In this document: positions 48,438-61,432 of the stretch, in pieces
Position numbering within the stretch: the stretch's first letter is position 1
Layout: each line of letters begins with the position of its first letter
From: Eucalyptus grandis
Lineage: Eukaryota > Streptophyta > Magnoliopsida > Myrtales > Myrtaceae
Reading direction: 5' to 3'
Assembly (NCBI RefSeq): GCF_016545825.1
Contig: NC_052612.1
Location: forward strand, 40,345,738 to 40,409,737
DNA length: 64,000 bases
Made by a program: the position numbers and the translations under genes
Notes under the pieces: model-generated
The model's database searches: none
Told to the model about the DNA's origin: nothing
The model's input: only the letters and a program-made list of their open reading frames with translations

Positions 48438-51400
48438 TCATCTCGGCAAATCGTAGAGGAGTGATTGATCCTCCTCCCACGAAGTCATCTCTACATCTGC
48501 TTTTGATAGCATCAATGTGGAGACCGCACCTGAAGCACGAATAGATCCATTTCTAATGCAATCGATCTCTTCATCTTTTTGTCGGGAAAAGTACCAAAAA
48601 AGTCCTAAATCTATTGCATTGGTACCAATTAAGTCATAAACTTTTCAATTGGACCAATTCAGTCCTAAACCTTTTAATATTGGTACTAATTCAGTCCATC
48701 CGGCTAATTTTGGCCGGCCGGCGCTAATGTGGACATCGGCCGGTGGCCGAACGCCGACGTGGCAATTTTTATGATTTTTTTGAATTTTTTTATGATTTTT
48801 TTATTAATTTTTTTTATTTTTTATTTTTTTTTTTTTTTCTTTCTTCTTCGCATTGATTCTTGAGAACCTCCGGTGAGGCTCGCCGGCCACTTTGGGCAAG
48901 GGCCGCGAAGCCCTCGCCCGCCGCCGGCGAGGGTCGCGCCCTCGCCCGGCCTCTCCCTGAGCCGCTGCCGAGGCGGCGCCGCCGGATCTAGGCGAGGCCA
49001 TGGCGGCCATCGCCAGGGCGGAGGCGAGGGCCACGAAGCCCTCCACAGCCACTGGTGAGGGTCGCGACCCTCGCTCGGCCTCGCCCTGGCCTTGCCGCTG
49101 AGTCCCTTGCGACTCCTCCGCTGTCGACCCCGGAGCTTCTCAACCTCGTCACCGCCGCCCTCACCTCCATGAGATCCCAATTCGAGGCCCTGTCCCCCAC
49201 CTCCCGTGACTCATGCCGCCGCTCCTCCGCCCGATCTTCGCCTCCGAAACCCTAGCCCGCTGCCCCAACACTCTCCTCTCCTTCTTCCGAGGCCGGCCTC
49301 GCCACGGTCCGGGCGAGGCGAGCGAGGGCCGTGGCCCTCGCCTTCGCCCGGTGATGGCCGCCATGGCCTCACCAGCCACGGGCGGGGCTGGCCTCACCTA
49401 GATCCGGGCGAAGCCACCTCGCCAGCCACGGGCGAGGCTGGCCTCGCCCAGATCCAAGCGAAGTCGCCTCGCCGGCAGCTAGGGAGAGGCCGGGCGAGGG
49501 CCGTGACCCTCGCCGGTGGCAGGTGAGGGCTTCGCGGCCCTCACCTGGTGGCTGGTGAGCCTCACTAGAGGCTTCTCGGCGACTGCGAAGAAGAAAGCAG
49601 AAAAAAAAAATTAATAAAAAAATCATTAAAAAAAATTCGAAAAAATCATAAAAATTGCCACGTCAGCATCCGGCCATCAGCCCGACGTCCACGTCGTGCC
49701 GGCCGGCCAAAATTGGCCGGATGGACTGAATTAATACCAATATTAAAAGGTTTAGGACTGAATTGGTCCAATTGAAAAGTTTATGGCTGAATTGGTACCA
49801 ATGCAATAGGTTTAGGACTTTTTTGGTACTTTTCCCTCTTTTTGTCAAACGACCACAAGATTTTGCAATGATCTTACTCTTTCCAATTCCATCGCCACTT
49901 CCTTCATTGTAGTCCTATACCTTCCACGAGGATTTAAGCATCTTTTCACCAAGTTAGACACTGTAATGATTTCTTTCTTGCCATGGTCTAATATCTCCTT
50001 ATCAAGAACATCGAACATGTTGTTCTCCTCCATCGAAATGACAAAGTACATGGCTAGATTTTTACCCCTTCCACCCTCCCTTGAGAAATTGGCTTTTCTA
50101 TGATTAGTAGCTCAACAAGGACAACCACAAACTATAGACATCACTCTTGTATGAAATTGACTCATTTGGCAGTACTCCAAGTCCAAGTATCCAAAGGTTC
50201 CTCTCACCATTGTGGTCAAGTGAGTTTGGTCAATAGTAATTGATTTGGAAGCTCCAAAATCTGCCACTTTGGCTCCATATTTTTCGTCCAAAAGTATATT
50301 CGATGACTTGATATCACAATGATAAATCAGTGTGGCAGAAGCAAAGTGCAAATATGACAAATCCCCGGCAACTTCATTGGCAATTCTTAACCGCATCTCC
50401 CATAAGATAGGAAATTCTTGGTTTTGGATCATGGAGATATTGATAGAGAGTTTCACTGGGAACAAATTTATAAACAGCAAAGGAGCTTCACTCTCTAGAC
50501 AAAATCTTAATAGCTTAACCATATTTTTCTGATTGATTTCAGAGAGAATAATGACCTCATTGACAAACTGTTTGACATGTCCTACATTTACAACCTTAGA
50601 TTTATTGACCGCAATGATTGTTCCGTCCATCAACATTTCCTTGTAAACAGTTCCTTGACCACCACGACCCAATATTCTTCTCTTGTTAAAATGGTCTGTA
50701 GCCGTTTCTAACTCCATTAAGGTGAATAGCTTGTCTTTCTCCATGTGATTGTCTTGAATATTAGGGAGGCGTTGTTGCAATACGAGTCCACCGTTACATT
50801 TGAAGAATTTTGCTTGAGCTTTGCCTCTCGCCTTCTCTTGATGAATTTGTACAACCACCAAAAAAGAAAAAGAAATAGTATGTCTCCGCGCCCGTGCCCA
50901 TGCCTGTGTAAGAAAAGAGTCGACCGCAATTGCCTTAGGAACTTAGTAGAAAATATTCTTAGTTTTTCTTCACTCCTGGACTTACGTAATCAATTTCACC
51001 TTCATCGTACAAATTAGCTCCCATCAATTTGAACGAATGCCTTCTTGATTTGAAGAGAAGGGAAAAAGAAAAAGAAAAGAAGGATTCGCTCAGCAAAATA
51101 ATTCGAAAGACCCTCGAAAAATATGCATCAGTTGTGGATGAGAAGATACAATCAAATTGTTATATGCATGGACTAGGAACATGCAATTAAGTTAAAACCA
51201 TTGTTGAATGCACAGATTATGAAAGCACAAGTAAATTTAGCAGATACAATAAATAAAAAAAATTCTGCAAATGGAATTGGTGTATATATAAACAATCACA
51301 TTCCATGACCCGTAAAAAAACGGAGCAAGTAGTGAGGTACCTATTGTGGCCTTTATCTTGTTGTCAATGCAGTCATATGACCCCGGTCGATTCACACACT

Positions 51401-52652
51401 TCCCTCGGCAGTTGAGGTCCGCTCTGTCTTTGCACTCATCGACATCTAATTGATATGAAATGATGGATGGGATCAAAGAAAGAAGAAAAAAAGAACAAGC
51501 AGTTTCAATCTATATGATATTAGACTGAAGATTCAGCAATCAAAATTCTCTCTCGGACTCTCCTGTGTTGGCGATTTGTTAAAATCCATCATTTAATTCG
51601 AACAATTTAATTATTCCAACTATACTCGTGGGCTTTTTGTTGGTTTCGAGCTCGCATAACGTCCTACCTGGCTTTGGATAAAGATGAAGGCTAAGATACA
51701 AAATAAAAGTGGACGTTCCAATTTCACCTTCGCATCCCTGGGGAAGAAAATAATTCCCTCTGTAGCCTTGATTGCATGACCAATACGTTAGGCTCGGAAC
51801 CCCGGGCTTCGAGTACGTACGGCAGGACGCGGAGTTGTCATTGCCGCCCCTATGCTTTTGGTCGCTCATCAGTTCATCCTCATAGTCGGTGATTGCCCCA
51901 TTCGAGCACCACCGGAACGTCTAGCGGTAAATTGTGCAAATCAGCTTTATACCACCAAGTTCTCTCCACCAAGAAGGCGTACCTGCATTCTGCATGCCTT
52001 GGCCCCATGGCTTTGCCATCGAGAGTTTTGAATTCCACGTTATATTCACTGATTTCATCAGGGATCGAAGTCATACAGCATCCGATACCACTAGAACACT
52101 GGTCGAATCCGAGAGTCCTGTTTCTGCTACAGGAGGACTCGCATTTTACAACTGCCCAAGGATACTGGCGTCGGCCATCAAGGCCAAGCTGTCACAACCT
52201 TCAGGGACAAAATAGTTTTTGACTCTCGGAGTACCTGAAAACGTTGTTAATAGCCCTGAAGTCCACCGGGCGTCGTTTTGCTCGTTGGTCGAACAATTAA
52301 GATGCGAGTACGATATTGGCTGGCTGACCCTAATAAGGCCTGGGGATTCTGAACTACCTGGTAGCGAGACATCTAACACCACCACGCTCAAATTCTTAGG
52401 TACCGGACTGTTGGTTCCCTGGCAATCAATCTCGTACCTGGGATCCAAGAAGCAGCCGGGTCCGATTCCAAAGGGATACGAAATGTCTGTCAGATTGCCA
52501 CATGCGTCCGGACAACCAGGCCAGGCCAAACTCTGAGGAGGCGATTCTGCTGCGCCAGATGACCCATTCGCCTCGAAGACAAGCACGACAATAAGGAAAG
52601 CCATCTTGGATGCCGGTTTCAGCGTCGCCAGGATCATCTTCGCCAGGATCAT
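48438..52652 (-). pseudogene. Gene 2: decayed WAK-like receptor kinase split by a TIR element (copy B)
   Basis: Exon 1 52652-51728, exon 2 51445-51341, exon 3 50903-48438, with the same inserted element at 48584-49836. The kinase lesions (IAVNK, HCD, DLE, hinge patch) are identical to copy A, so they are old. The exon 1 break near 52160 differs by one base (CCAAGG against CCAGG) and stays out of frame either way. A small difference near 51858 leaves the distal ectodomain (MSDQKHRGGNDNSASC) readable here but not in copy A. The start ATG comes from a 15-base tandem repeat also present in copy A. Confidence 0.9.
48584..49836. mobile_element. Long-TIR Mutator-like element inside gene 2 exon 3 (copy B)
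   Basis: Same insertion as in copy A and better preserved at its ends: GGGAAAAGTACC at left and GGTACTTTTCCC at right. It has a perfect 10-base duplication TCTTTTTGTC at 48574-48583 and 49837-49846. Length 1253 bp. The interior has many GC-run indels against copy A. The central unique part is about 49105-49290. Confidence 0.9.
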
Positions 52653-53546
52653 CCCAATTCATCCTCCGCAGTCTGTTGCTAGAAAATAAATTTCCTTCTT
52701 CAACATTGGTAACTCCCACTTGAAAATGTTCAAGATTGGCGGCTCTGCATTCTGCGCGGGTCGCAGAATCGCAGAATTTGGAAATGTCTAGGTACCTAAA
52801 TTATAAAACTTTTGCCTCATGCATTTTAATTCTTTAATTGACTTAATCTATGTTTTTTTGAATCACAGTCATCTCAATCAACCATTAAATATGTGGATTT
52901 TATCCTAAGATCCAAATAATAAACGATTCAACTAAACTTGCTTTACATGATCTATAAACCACATAATGATCTTTGATATTGCCCTACTTAACTCTACTTG
53001 GGACTTCCACGTCATCCATAATAAGTCGCCCCCTTAATTTTATCATAGTCCTTGCCACACCCGACCTCACCAAATAAGAATATGCAGAAGATAATTTAAT
53101 TAATTATTGTGCATTAGAAGATAGCTATCTAAGGTAAGGAGATATTAGATTATGAATTACAATCAATTACGATGAGTAATAAATACGTACAATCAGTGGA
53201 GATAGTGCACAATCTTAAGAGATGTGGAAAATTGAAAGAAATATGGAAGATTTCCTAATTATCTCCACCACCGCCGGACCTTAATCCGCATGTCTCTCTC
53301 TCTCCGTGTTTTTTTTACCTATTCTCTCTCCTCCCTTGTGCAGTCCAGATCCCGCTGTAGTTTTTCCACCATTTTCTTGCTAAATATGGAGGCAGATTTA
53401 CATCATATTATTCCATCAAACATACGTTAGGCATGATCATAGCCTATTTTACATGTAATTTGAGATGGGGCTTACGCCAACACGCGTATTTGGAGATTAT
53501 AATGTGGATAAAATCATGGAAATGTCCCAATAACTTCATGTACCCC

Positions 53547-55292
53547 TTAATTGATGGCTTGACCCGTTGCATAACAGTATTGGTTTAAGATATCCACCAA
53601 ACTTTGGCATTCCTTGACCATTCCATCCATAAAATATATAGCATCATCAACAAATAAAAGGTGTGACAGTGTAGGGCAATACCTGTTAAGAGTGATTCCT
53701 CTAAGGCTTCCATCCGCTATGGCTTTATGCAACATCCATAATAGAACATTTGCCATAATTATGAATAGATAAGGGATAGTGGATCGCCTTGTCTGATTTC
53801 ACGTGAGGGTTGACAATATTGTGTGGGTTCTCCGTGTACTTTCACACTAAACAATACAGTCGAGACGCAATGCATGATTAAATTGACCCATCGCTCACAA
53901 AAACCCATTTTCAGCATAGATGGTCTTAAGAAGTCCCATTCTACCCTGTTGTACGCCTTTTGCATGTCCAATTTAAGTATGGCTTGGAACTTCTTCTTTC
54001 TCTTCCTTACCCTCAACTGATACAATACTTCCTGGACTACAAAGATGTTGTCTTGAATCTGACGACCCTGGACGAAGGCACTTTGTTCTATTGAAATCAA
54101 TTCATGGAGCCATGGTTTCATCCCATTAGTCATCACTTTTGAAATTAATTTATAGCTGAAGTTGCAAAGGCTTATAGCTCTAAACTGACTTATTTCTTCC
54201 GGGTTCTTAATCTTTGGAATAAGAGCAATATGGGTTTTGTTTAAAGCTGGATCGAGAATACCTATATTGAAGAAAATTTGGATTAGCTGAAGTACATCCT
54301 CCCTGAAATGCCGATGAAATTGCCCATTCAAGCTATCAGGTCTTGGGTGCTTTAGATGCCCCTAGCTAAAAAAACTACTTCTTTGACTTCCCACATCGTA
54401 ACATTTTCCATCAAGCTATCATTGATGTCGTCATTAATTGGGTTCAAGCACTACTCTAAGATGGGTTGGAAGTTTCGAGGCCCTACCAAATTATAAAGGT
54501 TTCGGTAGAAGTCCCCTATGTGCTTTTTCAAAGTGTATGGTTCTCTAGACCAAGTTTCTTCATCAATCTACTGCATAGTTATCCTGTTTTGATGCCTCTT
54601 TTAAACGGGTGTAGAGTGAAAGTATTTTGTACTTTTGTCCCCCACGGTAACCATTCAATTCGAGATCTCATCCCCCAATAATTCTCATCTTGCCTCCACA
54701 GTTTTTCCATTTGTGCCACTATTTTCTGAATTTTTGCTTTGCTAGTGTTTGCCCCCAAGCTGTTATTTATCGCCGTTAATTTCCTTTTTAGCCCTTTAAT
54801 TTGGTGTGCTACATTGGAAAACTTTCCCCAACTCCATAATGCGAGTTCATTTGACACTCCTTGGACTTTTTCTGAAAAACTCATGGGTTGGAGTTGTTCC
54901 TCTTGCCATGTCCTTTTGATAATCTCCCCACATTCCTGTTCTTTCAAGCCAGTAAGCCTCAAACTTAAATTCTTTCTTCCTCTTGTTCTGAAAAGGATGC
55001 AAATAAAGTATGAGTGGGCTGTGATATGAGCCCACGGCAGATAGTGTCACAACCTCTACGTTTGGAAAGGCTACCCTCCATTCCATTGTACATATCACTC
55101 TATCTAATTTCTTCTTTACTAGAGCATCCCCTTCCATGTTGTTTGTCCACATGAAGGCACATCATTTACTCTCCATATCCATGAAAGAATAGTCGTTCTT
55201 GAATTCACAAAAAGCCACTATTCTATAGTGGTCAGCCTCTCTTTGCCTACCTTCTCACAGTTGTATAATATCTCATTAAAACCATCCATACA
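53547..55292 (-). mobile_element. L1-type LINE fragment (copy B)
   Basis: Same fragment as 23385-25122. The reverse transcriptase frame is cut near 53770 by one missing G (AAGGGAT against AAGGGGAT). The endonuclease part is slightly better kept (TNNMEGDALVKKKLDRV in one frame). Not functional. Confidence 0.88.
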
Positions 55293-55931
55293 TATCTATG
55301 GGAGTTGATTAGTTACCTGGATGCCACGTATTTGTTGCCAAAGCACTTCCACCGTTGACGGTGTCGATAACTTCTAAATTTTGGCTTACTCTATGTCATT
55401 CCCACAGCTATAGTGATTGTTTCCTTGGTAAATTGTTTGTTTCGGATTGCTCAAGGATGTTTTCGAGGGGTCTACTGAGTAACTGGCTCGTCGTCTGGTC
55501 GTTAATGGAAAGGAGCTCTTGTCCATAGTTATGAGGAATACTATACACTCTCATAATCTACAATTATTATTATTATTATTATTTTTTATTTTTTATTTTT
55601 TGGTGAGTCTTGACAAGTCTTGGCCATATACACGTTGCGAACATGTGAGGTCTGTTTGTCGTGCCTCAGGGAGTGAAACCTCCGTGTCAAGAGTTTGTCG
55701 TACGTAAGTTCGTGTTTTCGATACAAAGTCTTATAAAATTGCAAATGCTATCATTTTATACTGATTTTCACTGTGGACGGATCTGTTTCATCACAAAAGA
55801 CATGAGAATATCGTGAATCTCACAGAATACGTTATAAGCTAATCACTTATGAATTTCACGTTGAAATACGATGAATGACTTAATTTACAGCGGCATCAGG
55901 GGGGCATAGATCACGGGTCTCTCCACACTTC

Positions 55932-56213
55932 TTGGTTAAATATGATGTCTATCTTATGCTTAGTTAAACATTTCTCGGGATTCACATGAGATCAAAAGGA
56001 ACAAAAAGGTCTAAGCATCAGATCTCTAAGGTATATAGTCGCCTAACACAAATTAAAGCTTGAACCAACATGTCTCTTCTTACCCAAAAAAAGAAAAAAA
56101 GACACGATGTCTCCGGTCAACATATGCTTTTCATAGATGGTCATTGGGATTTAAACCCAATTGTGTAGTGTTTCATCCCAAACCTCTCAAACGTTCCTTT
56201 GTATGATCTGCAG
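55932..56213. other. Unique sequence after copy B
   Basis: First DNA not present in copy A. No gene is recognised. It carries a polypyrimidine-rich lead-in and CTGCAG acceptor for the exon-like fragment that follows. Confidence 0.4.
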
Positions 56214-56340
56214 GGTTCGACATCCTTCCAGGCTAACGCTATACTATGCCGAAGCTCTCGGGGGTGTTGCACAGTACATCAGCTCCGACCGTGCAAAATA
56301 CGATGATGACTTCTTCTATAAAAATATGAACTATTTGTAA
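56214..56340 (+). CDS. Orphan terminal-exon-like fragment
   Basis: After TTTGTATGATCTGCAG the sequence opens as VRHPSRLTLYYAEALGGVAQ, then YISSDRAKYDDDFFYKNMNYL and a TAA at 56338-56340: 42 codons with protein-like composition and no stop. It reads like the last exon of a plus-strand gene in phase 1, or a captured exon carried by a repeat. No upstream exon was found between 55932 and 56213 or in copy B. I do not recognise the family. Confidence 0.4.
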
Positions 56341-56626
56341 ACACAAGTGCGTGGAAAGAGAAAGATATTTTAAGATTTAAAATTTCCTTGGTAAGGTTGT
56401 TTATATAAATTGGAAGAGATCCAAGTAATCGAAATACAATGGCCATAAGCATGCCTATTAATTTACATGTTTATCCATTGATAATAAAATGGAATCGATA
56501 ATCTTGAAGACATATACACACTAACTAAATTTTGATTCCTCTTTTGTTGGAGCGTCCTCACCGCCACTCGCATTAATGCTCAAATTTGGGGGACATTGTT
56601 GAAAATCATCAAGTATAAATTGCAAA

Positions 56627-57291
56627 GGGAAAATTGTCCAAAAAGTTCAAAACTTATATAAAACGGCTAATTTAATCATAAACATTTCAATTATATCAAT
56701 TTAGTCATAAACCTATTGTATTGCGACCAGTTCAATCCTAAATTTTCAATCATGCGAATTTAATTTTGAGTCATTTGACAATTTGTTGATTTAGTCCAAA
56801 AATTTTTTAAGATTTGTCAGTGTAATCCTTCAACTAATTTTGGTTGGAAATCATTCATGTGGTAGTCCAATCAACTACAACCATTCTACGTGGCATGGCC
56901 ACCGCTAATGTGAACAACTTTTGTAATTTTTTTCTCTCCCGTATTTCCCTTCAATAGTGGCCAACCTTGAGCGAGGACATTGTGGGCCTTGTCGATGGCC
57001 AACAACTAGAAAAGGGAAATAGGGGGAAAAAGAAGGGGAAAAAAGGAAATAGAGAATAAAATTGAGAAAGGTTTTTTAAAAATTATAGAAATCATCTACG
57101 TTAGCACTGACTATGCCATGTAGGATGGCCAATGCTGTAGACCCCATATGAGAGATTTCCAGCCAAAATTAGCTAGAAAGACTACATTGGCAAATTGTTA
57201 AAATGTTTAAAACTAAATTAACACAATTGAAAGTTTTAGATCTGAATTGCCCACCTTACAATAGATTTAGGACTTTTTTACAATTGTCCCC
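56627..57291. mobile_element. Long-TIR Mutator-like element, 665 bp
   Basis: Left end GGGAAAATTGTCCAAAAAGT, right end GACTTTTTTACAATTGTCCC, an inverted pair with similarity continuing inward (CCTATTGTATTGCG.. against CAATAGATTTAGG..). A perfect 8-base target duplication ATTGCAAA lies at 56619-56626 and 57292-57299. The core holds a G/C-richer piece flanked by T-rich and A-rich inverted blocks. Non-coding. Termini are related to the elements at 7489 and 18486, so all three belong to one broad family. Confidence 0.9.
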
Positions 57292-57299
57292 ATTGCAAA

Positions 57300-58219
57300 T
57301 GCCTGGTCGTCAGGCTATTTTTAAAGCAGAAAAGAGAAATCAAGAAATAGGATCATGGACATTTAAACGTAAAATCAAGTTTATCGGCTAAAGGCACGAA
57401 CCTGGAAATAGAAGACGAGGAAATGAGAGCAATGGGAATTAGAAAATCTTAAAAGGGTAAGATGAGGAGGAAGTTTAGGAATTAGAAATTGAGCATGGTG
57501 GTGAGAACGGTTTCTCACTCTCCTTTGATTATGGGCAAAAAGGATGTATACCTTAGTACAATGTAAGCATTTAGTAGGAAAAGTGTTACGTGTAGGGTAG
57601 ATAATGCGTCAGTTAGTGGATGTAACCATAAATTATCCAAATCGTCAGAATACTAAACCTTGGAAATTTGATAGCTTAACGAGCGTAAGATCGAAAGACA
57701 AAAAATAATAAATAAATAAATAAGCATTAAGCCATCTATCACCATTCGAATCAAAGTCCAAGGGTACTTGCCTCGGGCTTTAGGCTTTGCCTATGCAGAT
57801 CTTGACTCAAAGTGATACAGTAAAATTTTATCAAACACCATAATTTGTATTCAAGGAAAGGTCAAAATTACCTTGTAAAGCGTTCAAATGCACCCCGACA
57901 GGTACAACTTACATATTGTAAAACTAGAAAGATTGAAAATCCAAAAGTCTCTTTACATCTCAGGTACGTGCAACAAAAAACCAGCAGCCGGCTAAAACTT
58001 ATGAGACATTCACAGTAGTACAACCCAGTGAAAAGCTGATGCATAATAACAAGAAATCAAGAAGAGTATATGAAAGGGTGCGTGAATTTAGCATATCATT
58101 TCTGTGCCGCACTTTTTAGTATAATCGACACCATTCCATAACTCACGCATGGGAGCAAATAGAGAGACTGCCAGGTTTCATATCAATAGAAAATTGGACG
58201 AAAACAATTAGATGCATCT
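57300..58219. repeat. Downstream flank of gene 3, shared with gene 2
   Basis: 57390-57680 and 57780-58200 match 15310-15600 and 17850-18340. The 2-kb block that separates them beside gene 2 is absent here. An (AATA)n run occurs at about 57705-57723. No gene of its own. Confidence 0.7.
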
Positions 58220-60930
58220 TCATCTCGGCAAATCAGATAACCACGAAGTCAGCCCTACATCGGCTTCTGATCGCATCATTGCGGAGACCGTACCACCGAT
58301 AGATCCAGTCCTAATGGGATCCATCTCTTCCTCATCTTGCCGAACCATCACAGGATTTCGTAGTGATCGTACACGCTCCAATTCCATGGCCACTTCCTTC
58401 ATTGTAGGCCTGTACCTTCCATTAGGGTTTAAGCATCTTTTCGCCAAATTAGACACCGCAATGATTTCTTCTTTATCACCATGGTCTAATACCTCCTTAT
58501 CAAGAACATCGAACAAACGCTTCTCCTCCATCGAAATGACAAAGTACATGGATAGATTTCTGCTCTCTTCCGCCCTTGATTGAGAAATTGCCTTTTCTCC
58601 TGTTAGTAGCTCAACAAGGACAACCCCAAAACTGTAGACATCGCTCTTGTCCGTAAATTGACTGGTTTTGTAGTACTCCGGGTCCAAGTATCCAAAGGTT
58701 CCTCGCACCATCGTGGTTAAGTGTGTGTGGTCAATGGCAATTGATTTGGAAGTTCCAAAATCTGCCACTTTGGCTTGAAATTTTTCGTCCAAGAGTATAT
58801 TTGATGACTTAATATCGCGATGATAAATTGGTATGGTTACAGCAAAGTGCAAATACGAAAGAGCCGCAGCAACTTCACTAGCAATTCTTAACCGTGTTTC
58901 CCACGAGACGGGAAATTCCCTTTCCGGATTATGAAGATATTGGTAGAGAGTTCCACTGGGGACAAATTCATATACAAGAAGAGGGACTTCACTCTCCAAA
59001 CAGAATCCTAACAGCTTGACCACATTTCTATGATTGATTTTGGAGAGAATAACAACCTCATTGACAAATTGTTCGGCTTGTCGAGCATCAACAACTTCGG
59101 ATTTCTTAACTGCAACGATCGTTCCATCTAACAACATTCCCTTGTAAACAGTCCCTTGACCACCCCGACCCAATATGCGACTCTCGTTAAAATGGTCCGT
59201 AGCCGTATCTAACTCCGCTAAGGTGAACAACTTACCTTTCTCCACACGATTGTCTTCAATGGAAGATAGGTGTTTTTGCACTAGAAGTCCGCCATTAAGT
59301 TTGAAGAATTTTAACTTGGTATTTGCCTCACACCTTCTTTTCAAGAATTTGAACAACCTCCAAAAAAACAAAAGTAATAATATGGCTCCAACGCCTGTGC
59401 CCACACCTGTGTAGAAAAAAGTCAACCACAATCGTTTTAGGAAGCTAGTAGATAATATTCAAAGAGTTTTTCTTCGCTCTTGGATTTAAGTAAAAAGCAT
59501 GGTTGAATGCACAGATTATGAAAGTACAATTTAAATTGAGCAGAAATGGTAATATTCGTCATTCATGCCAATGAAATTACAGACAGTCACATTCCGTGAC
59601 CGTGGGAAAAAAGGAGCGGACAGTGACGTACCTATAATGATGATGACCTTATTGTCTACGCAGTCATATGACCCCGATCGATTCACGCACTTCCCTCGGC
59701 AGTTGAGGTTTGGATATTCTTTGCACTCGTTGATATCTAATCAAATATTAAATGATGAACGGGATCAAAGAAAGAAGCAAAACGAACAAGCAGTTTCTAT
59801 ATAAATATAATATCAGACGAAACATTCAGCAGTCGAATTCTCCCTTGAATTCTCTTGTATTTCTAATTCGTGAGCATCCATCAACAACTTAATTATTCCA
59901 GCTATATTCACGGCTTTATTTTGTAGGTTTCGAGCTCGCATATCGTCCTAGCAAGCTTGGAATATCGAATAAGGTCAAGATACAAAATAAAAGTGGACGT
60001 TCTATTCTCACCTTGGCATCCCTGGGAAAGAAAATAATTCCCTCTGTAGCCTTGATTGCAAGAACAATATATTAGACTACGCACCCCAGGCGCCGAGGAT
60101 GCACGGCAGGTGGCGGAACTGTCATTGCCTCGCCCATTTTTTTGTTTGGTCAGAAGGGTATACTCATAGGAGGTGATCGCCCATTCGAGTATCACTGGAA
60201 CGTCCGGCGGTAAACTGTTCAAATCAGTTTGATGCCACCATGTTTTCGCAACCAAGAAGGCATACCTGCATTCTACATCCTCTGGCGCTGTGGTTTCGCC
60301 ATTAAGAGTCTTGAACTCCACGTTATATTTGCTGATAACATCAGGGATAGAAGTCATACAGCAACCGGTACCACTAGAGCACTGATCGAATCCAAGAGTC
60401 CCATTTCCGCCGCAGGAAGACTTGCATCCCACTACCGCTCTGGGGGTGTCCGTGCTGGCCATCATGGTCAGACTCTCACAACCTCCGGCGACAAAATAGT
60501 TATGAATCTGGGAGTACCTGAATCTGCCGTTACTGGCCCTTAAATCCACCGGGGCGTCGTTTTGCTGGTTGGCCGAACAATTGAGATGGGAGAACAATAT
60601 GGGCTGGGTGACCTTAATGAGGCCTGGAGAGTCTAAACTACCCGGTAGCGAGATATCTAAAACCACCACACTCAAATTCTTAAGTACCGGAGTAGAGATG
60701 CCATAGGCTCGTTGGCAATCGATCTCGAACTGGGGACCCAAGAAGCAGCCAGGCCCAATTCCGAAAGGATACGGAATGCCAGTGAGATTGCCACATGTGT
60801 CCGGACATCCTGGCCAAGCCAGACTCTGAGGAGATGATTCCGCTAAAACTGCAAAATCAAGCAAAAGAATCACGAATGCCATCTGATATGCCGTTTTCAG
60901 CATCGCCCGGAGCATCTTCTCCTGATTCAT
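58220..60930 (-). CDS. Gene 3: wall-associated receptor kinase-like protein, intact
   Basis: Three exons, 60930-60012, 59736-59632 and 59406-58220, join in phase 1 to 736 codons plus stop, the usual WAK-like length. The start at 60930 is chosen because the signal (MAFVILLLDFAVLA, residues 17-30) follows closely; a longer frame to 61005 adds 25 unlikely residues. Then come the GUB_WAK region (CPDTCGNLTGIPYPFGIGPG, from residue 42), CCMTSIP (190-196), an EGF module (DINECKEYPNLNCRGKC, from 307) and a membrane helix (about 345-357). The kinase has GRGGQG (421-426), [13 protein letters not shown] (537-544), DFG (557-559) and DPEYY. All catalytic residues are present and HRD marks an RD kinase. 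The family binds wall pectin or oligogalacturonides at the plasma membrane; this member's ligand is unknown. Confidence 0.95.
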
Positions 60931-61006
60931 CTTCCGAAGTCTGCTCCTACAGTTTGATATTGCTAGAAAAGAAGAGCCTGATGAATCAGATTTGATGCAC
61001 GCCACC

Positions 61007-61016
61007 GCTATTTAAC
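61007..61016 (-). promoter_or_regulatory. Candidate TATA element of gene 3
   Basis: GTTAAATAGC on the minus strand, about 80 bases before the ATG at 60930. The matching element of gene 1 (10869-10878) supports it. The tandem repeats at 61061-61747 lie directly upstream. Confidence 0.45.
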
Positions 61017-61060
61017 TGTCGAAAACCTCTGGATGAAACAAACAAACTCTGGCTTATTGT

Positions 61061-61139
61061 GGACTAGTCAGAAGCCACTTGAGGTTTGAATTCAAGATTC
61101 GCATTTGCACGTGTTGCTAAATTAAGGAAATTTCCAGGT

Positions 61140-61175
<36 letters not shown>

Positions 61176-61401
61176 CTAGTCAGAAGCCACTTGAGGTTTG
61201 AGTTCAAGATTCGCATTTGCACGTTTTGCTAAATTAAGGAAATATCCAGGTACTTCTCATTTGCACGTTTTGCTAAATTAAGGAAATATCCAGGTACCTC
61301 TCCAGAAGCCACTTGAGGTTTGAGTTCAAGATTCGCATTTGCACGTTTTGCTAAATTAAGGAAATATCCACGTTTTGCTAAATTAAGGAAATATCCAGGT
61401 A

Positions 61402-61432
<31 letters not shown>

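Larger units (their letters stand above)
30694..55931. repeat. Copy B of the 25-kb direct duplication
   Basis: This is the partner of 1-25757. The first matching bases are near 30694, inside an LTR-like element that starts about 325 bases earlier here. The last matching bases are the c at 55931, opposite the final base before the gap at 25757. Copy B is contiguous on both sides with unmatched sequence, so it is the complete copy. Frames broken in one copy are sometimes whole in the other. Gene 1 exon 2 is intact only here, and the gene 1 kinase exon is intact only in copy A. Confidence 0.97.

Noticed and set aside
48804..49626. GC-rich ORFs in the copy B element
   Set aside because: Same reason. 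They also change frame and length against copy A.
1..55931. A recent genuine tandem expansion of the WAK cluster as the main story
   Set aside because: The coincidence of the copy A end with the scaffold gap makes an assembly duplication the simpler explanation, pending read-depth evidence.
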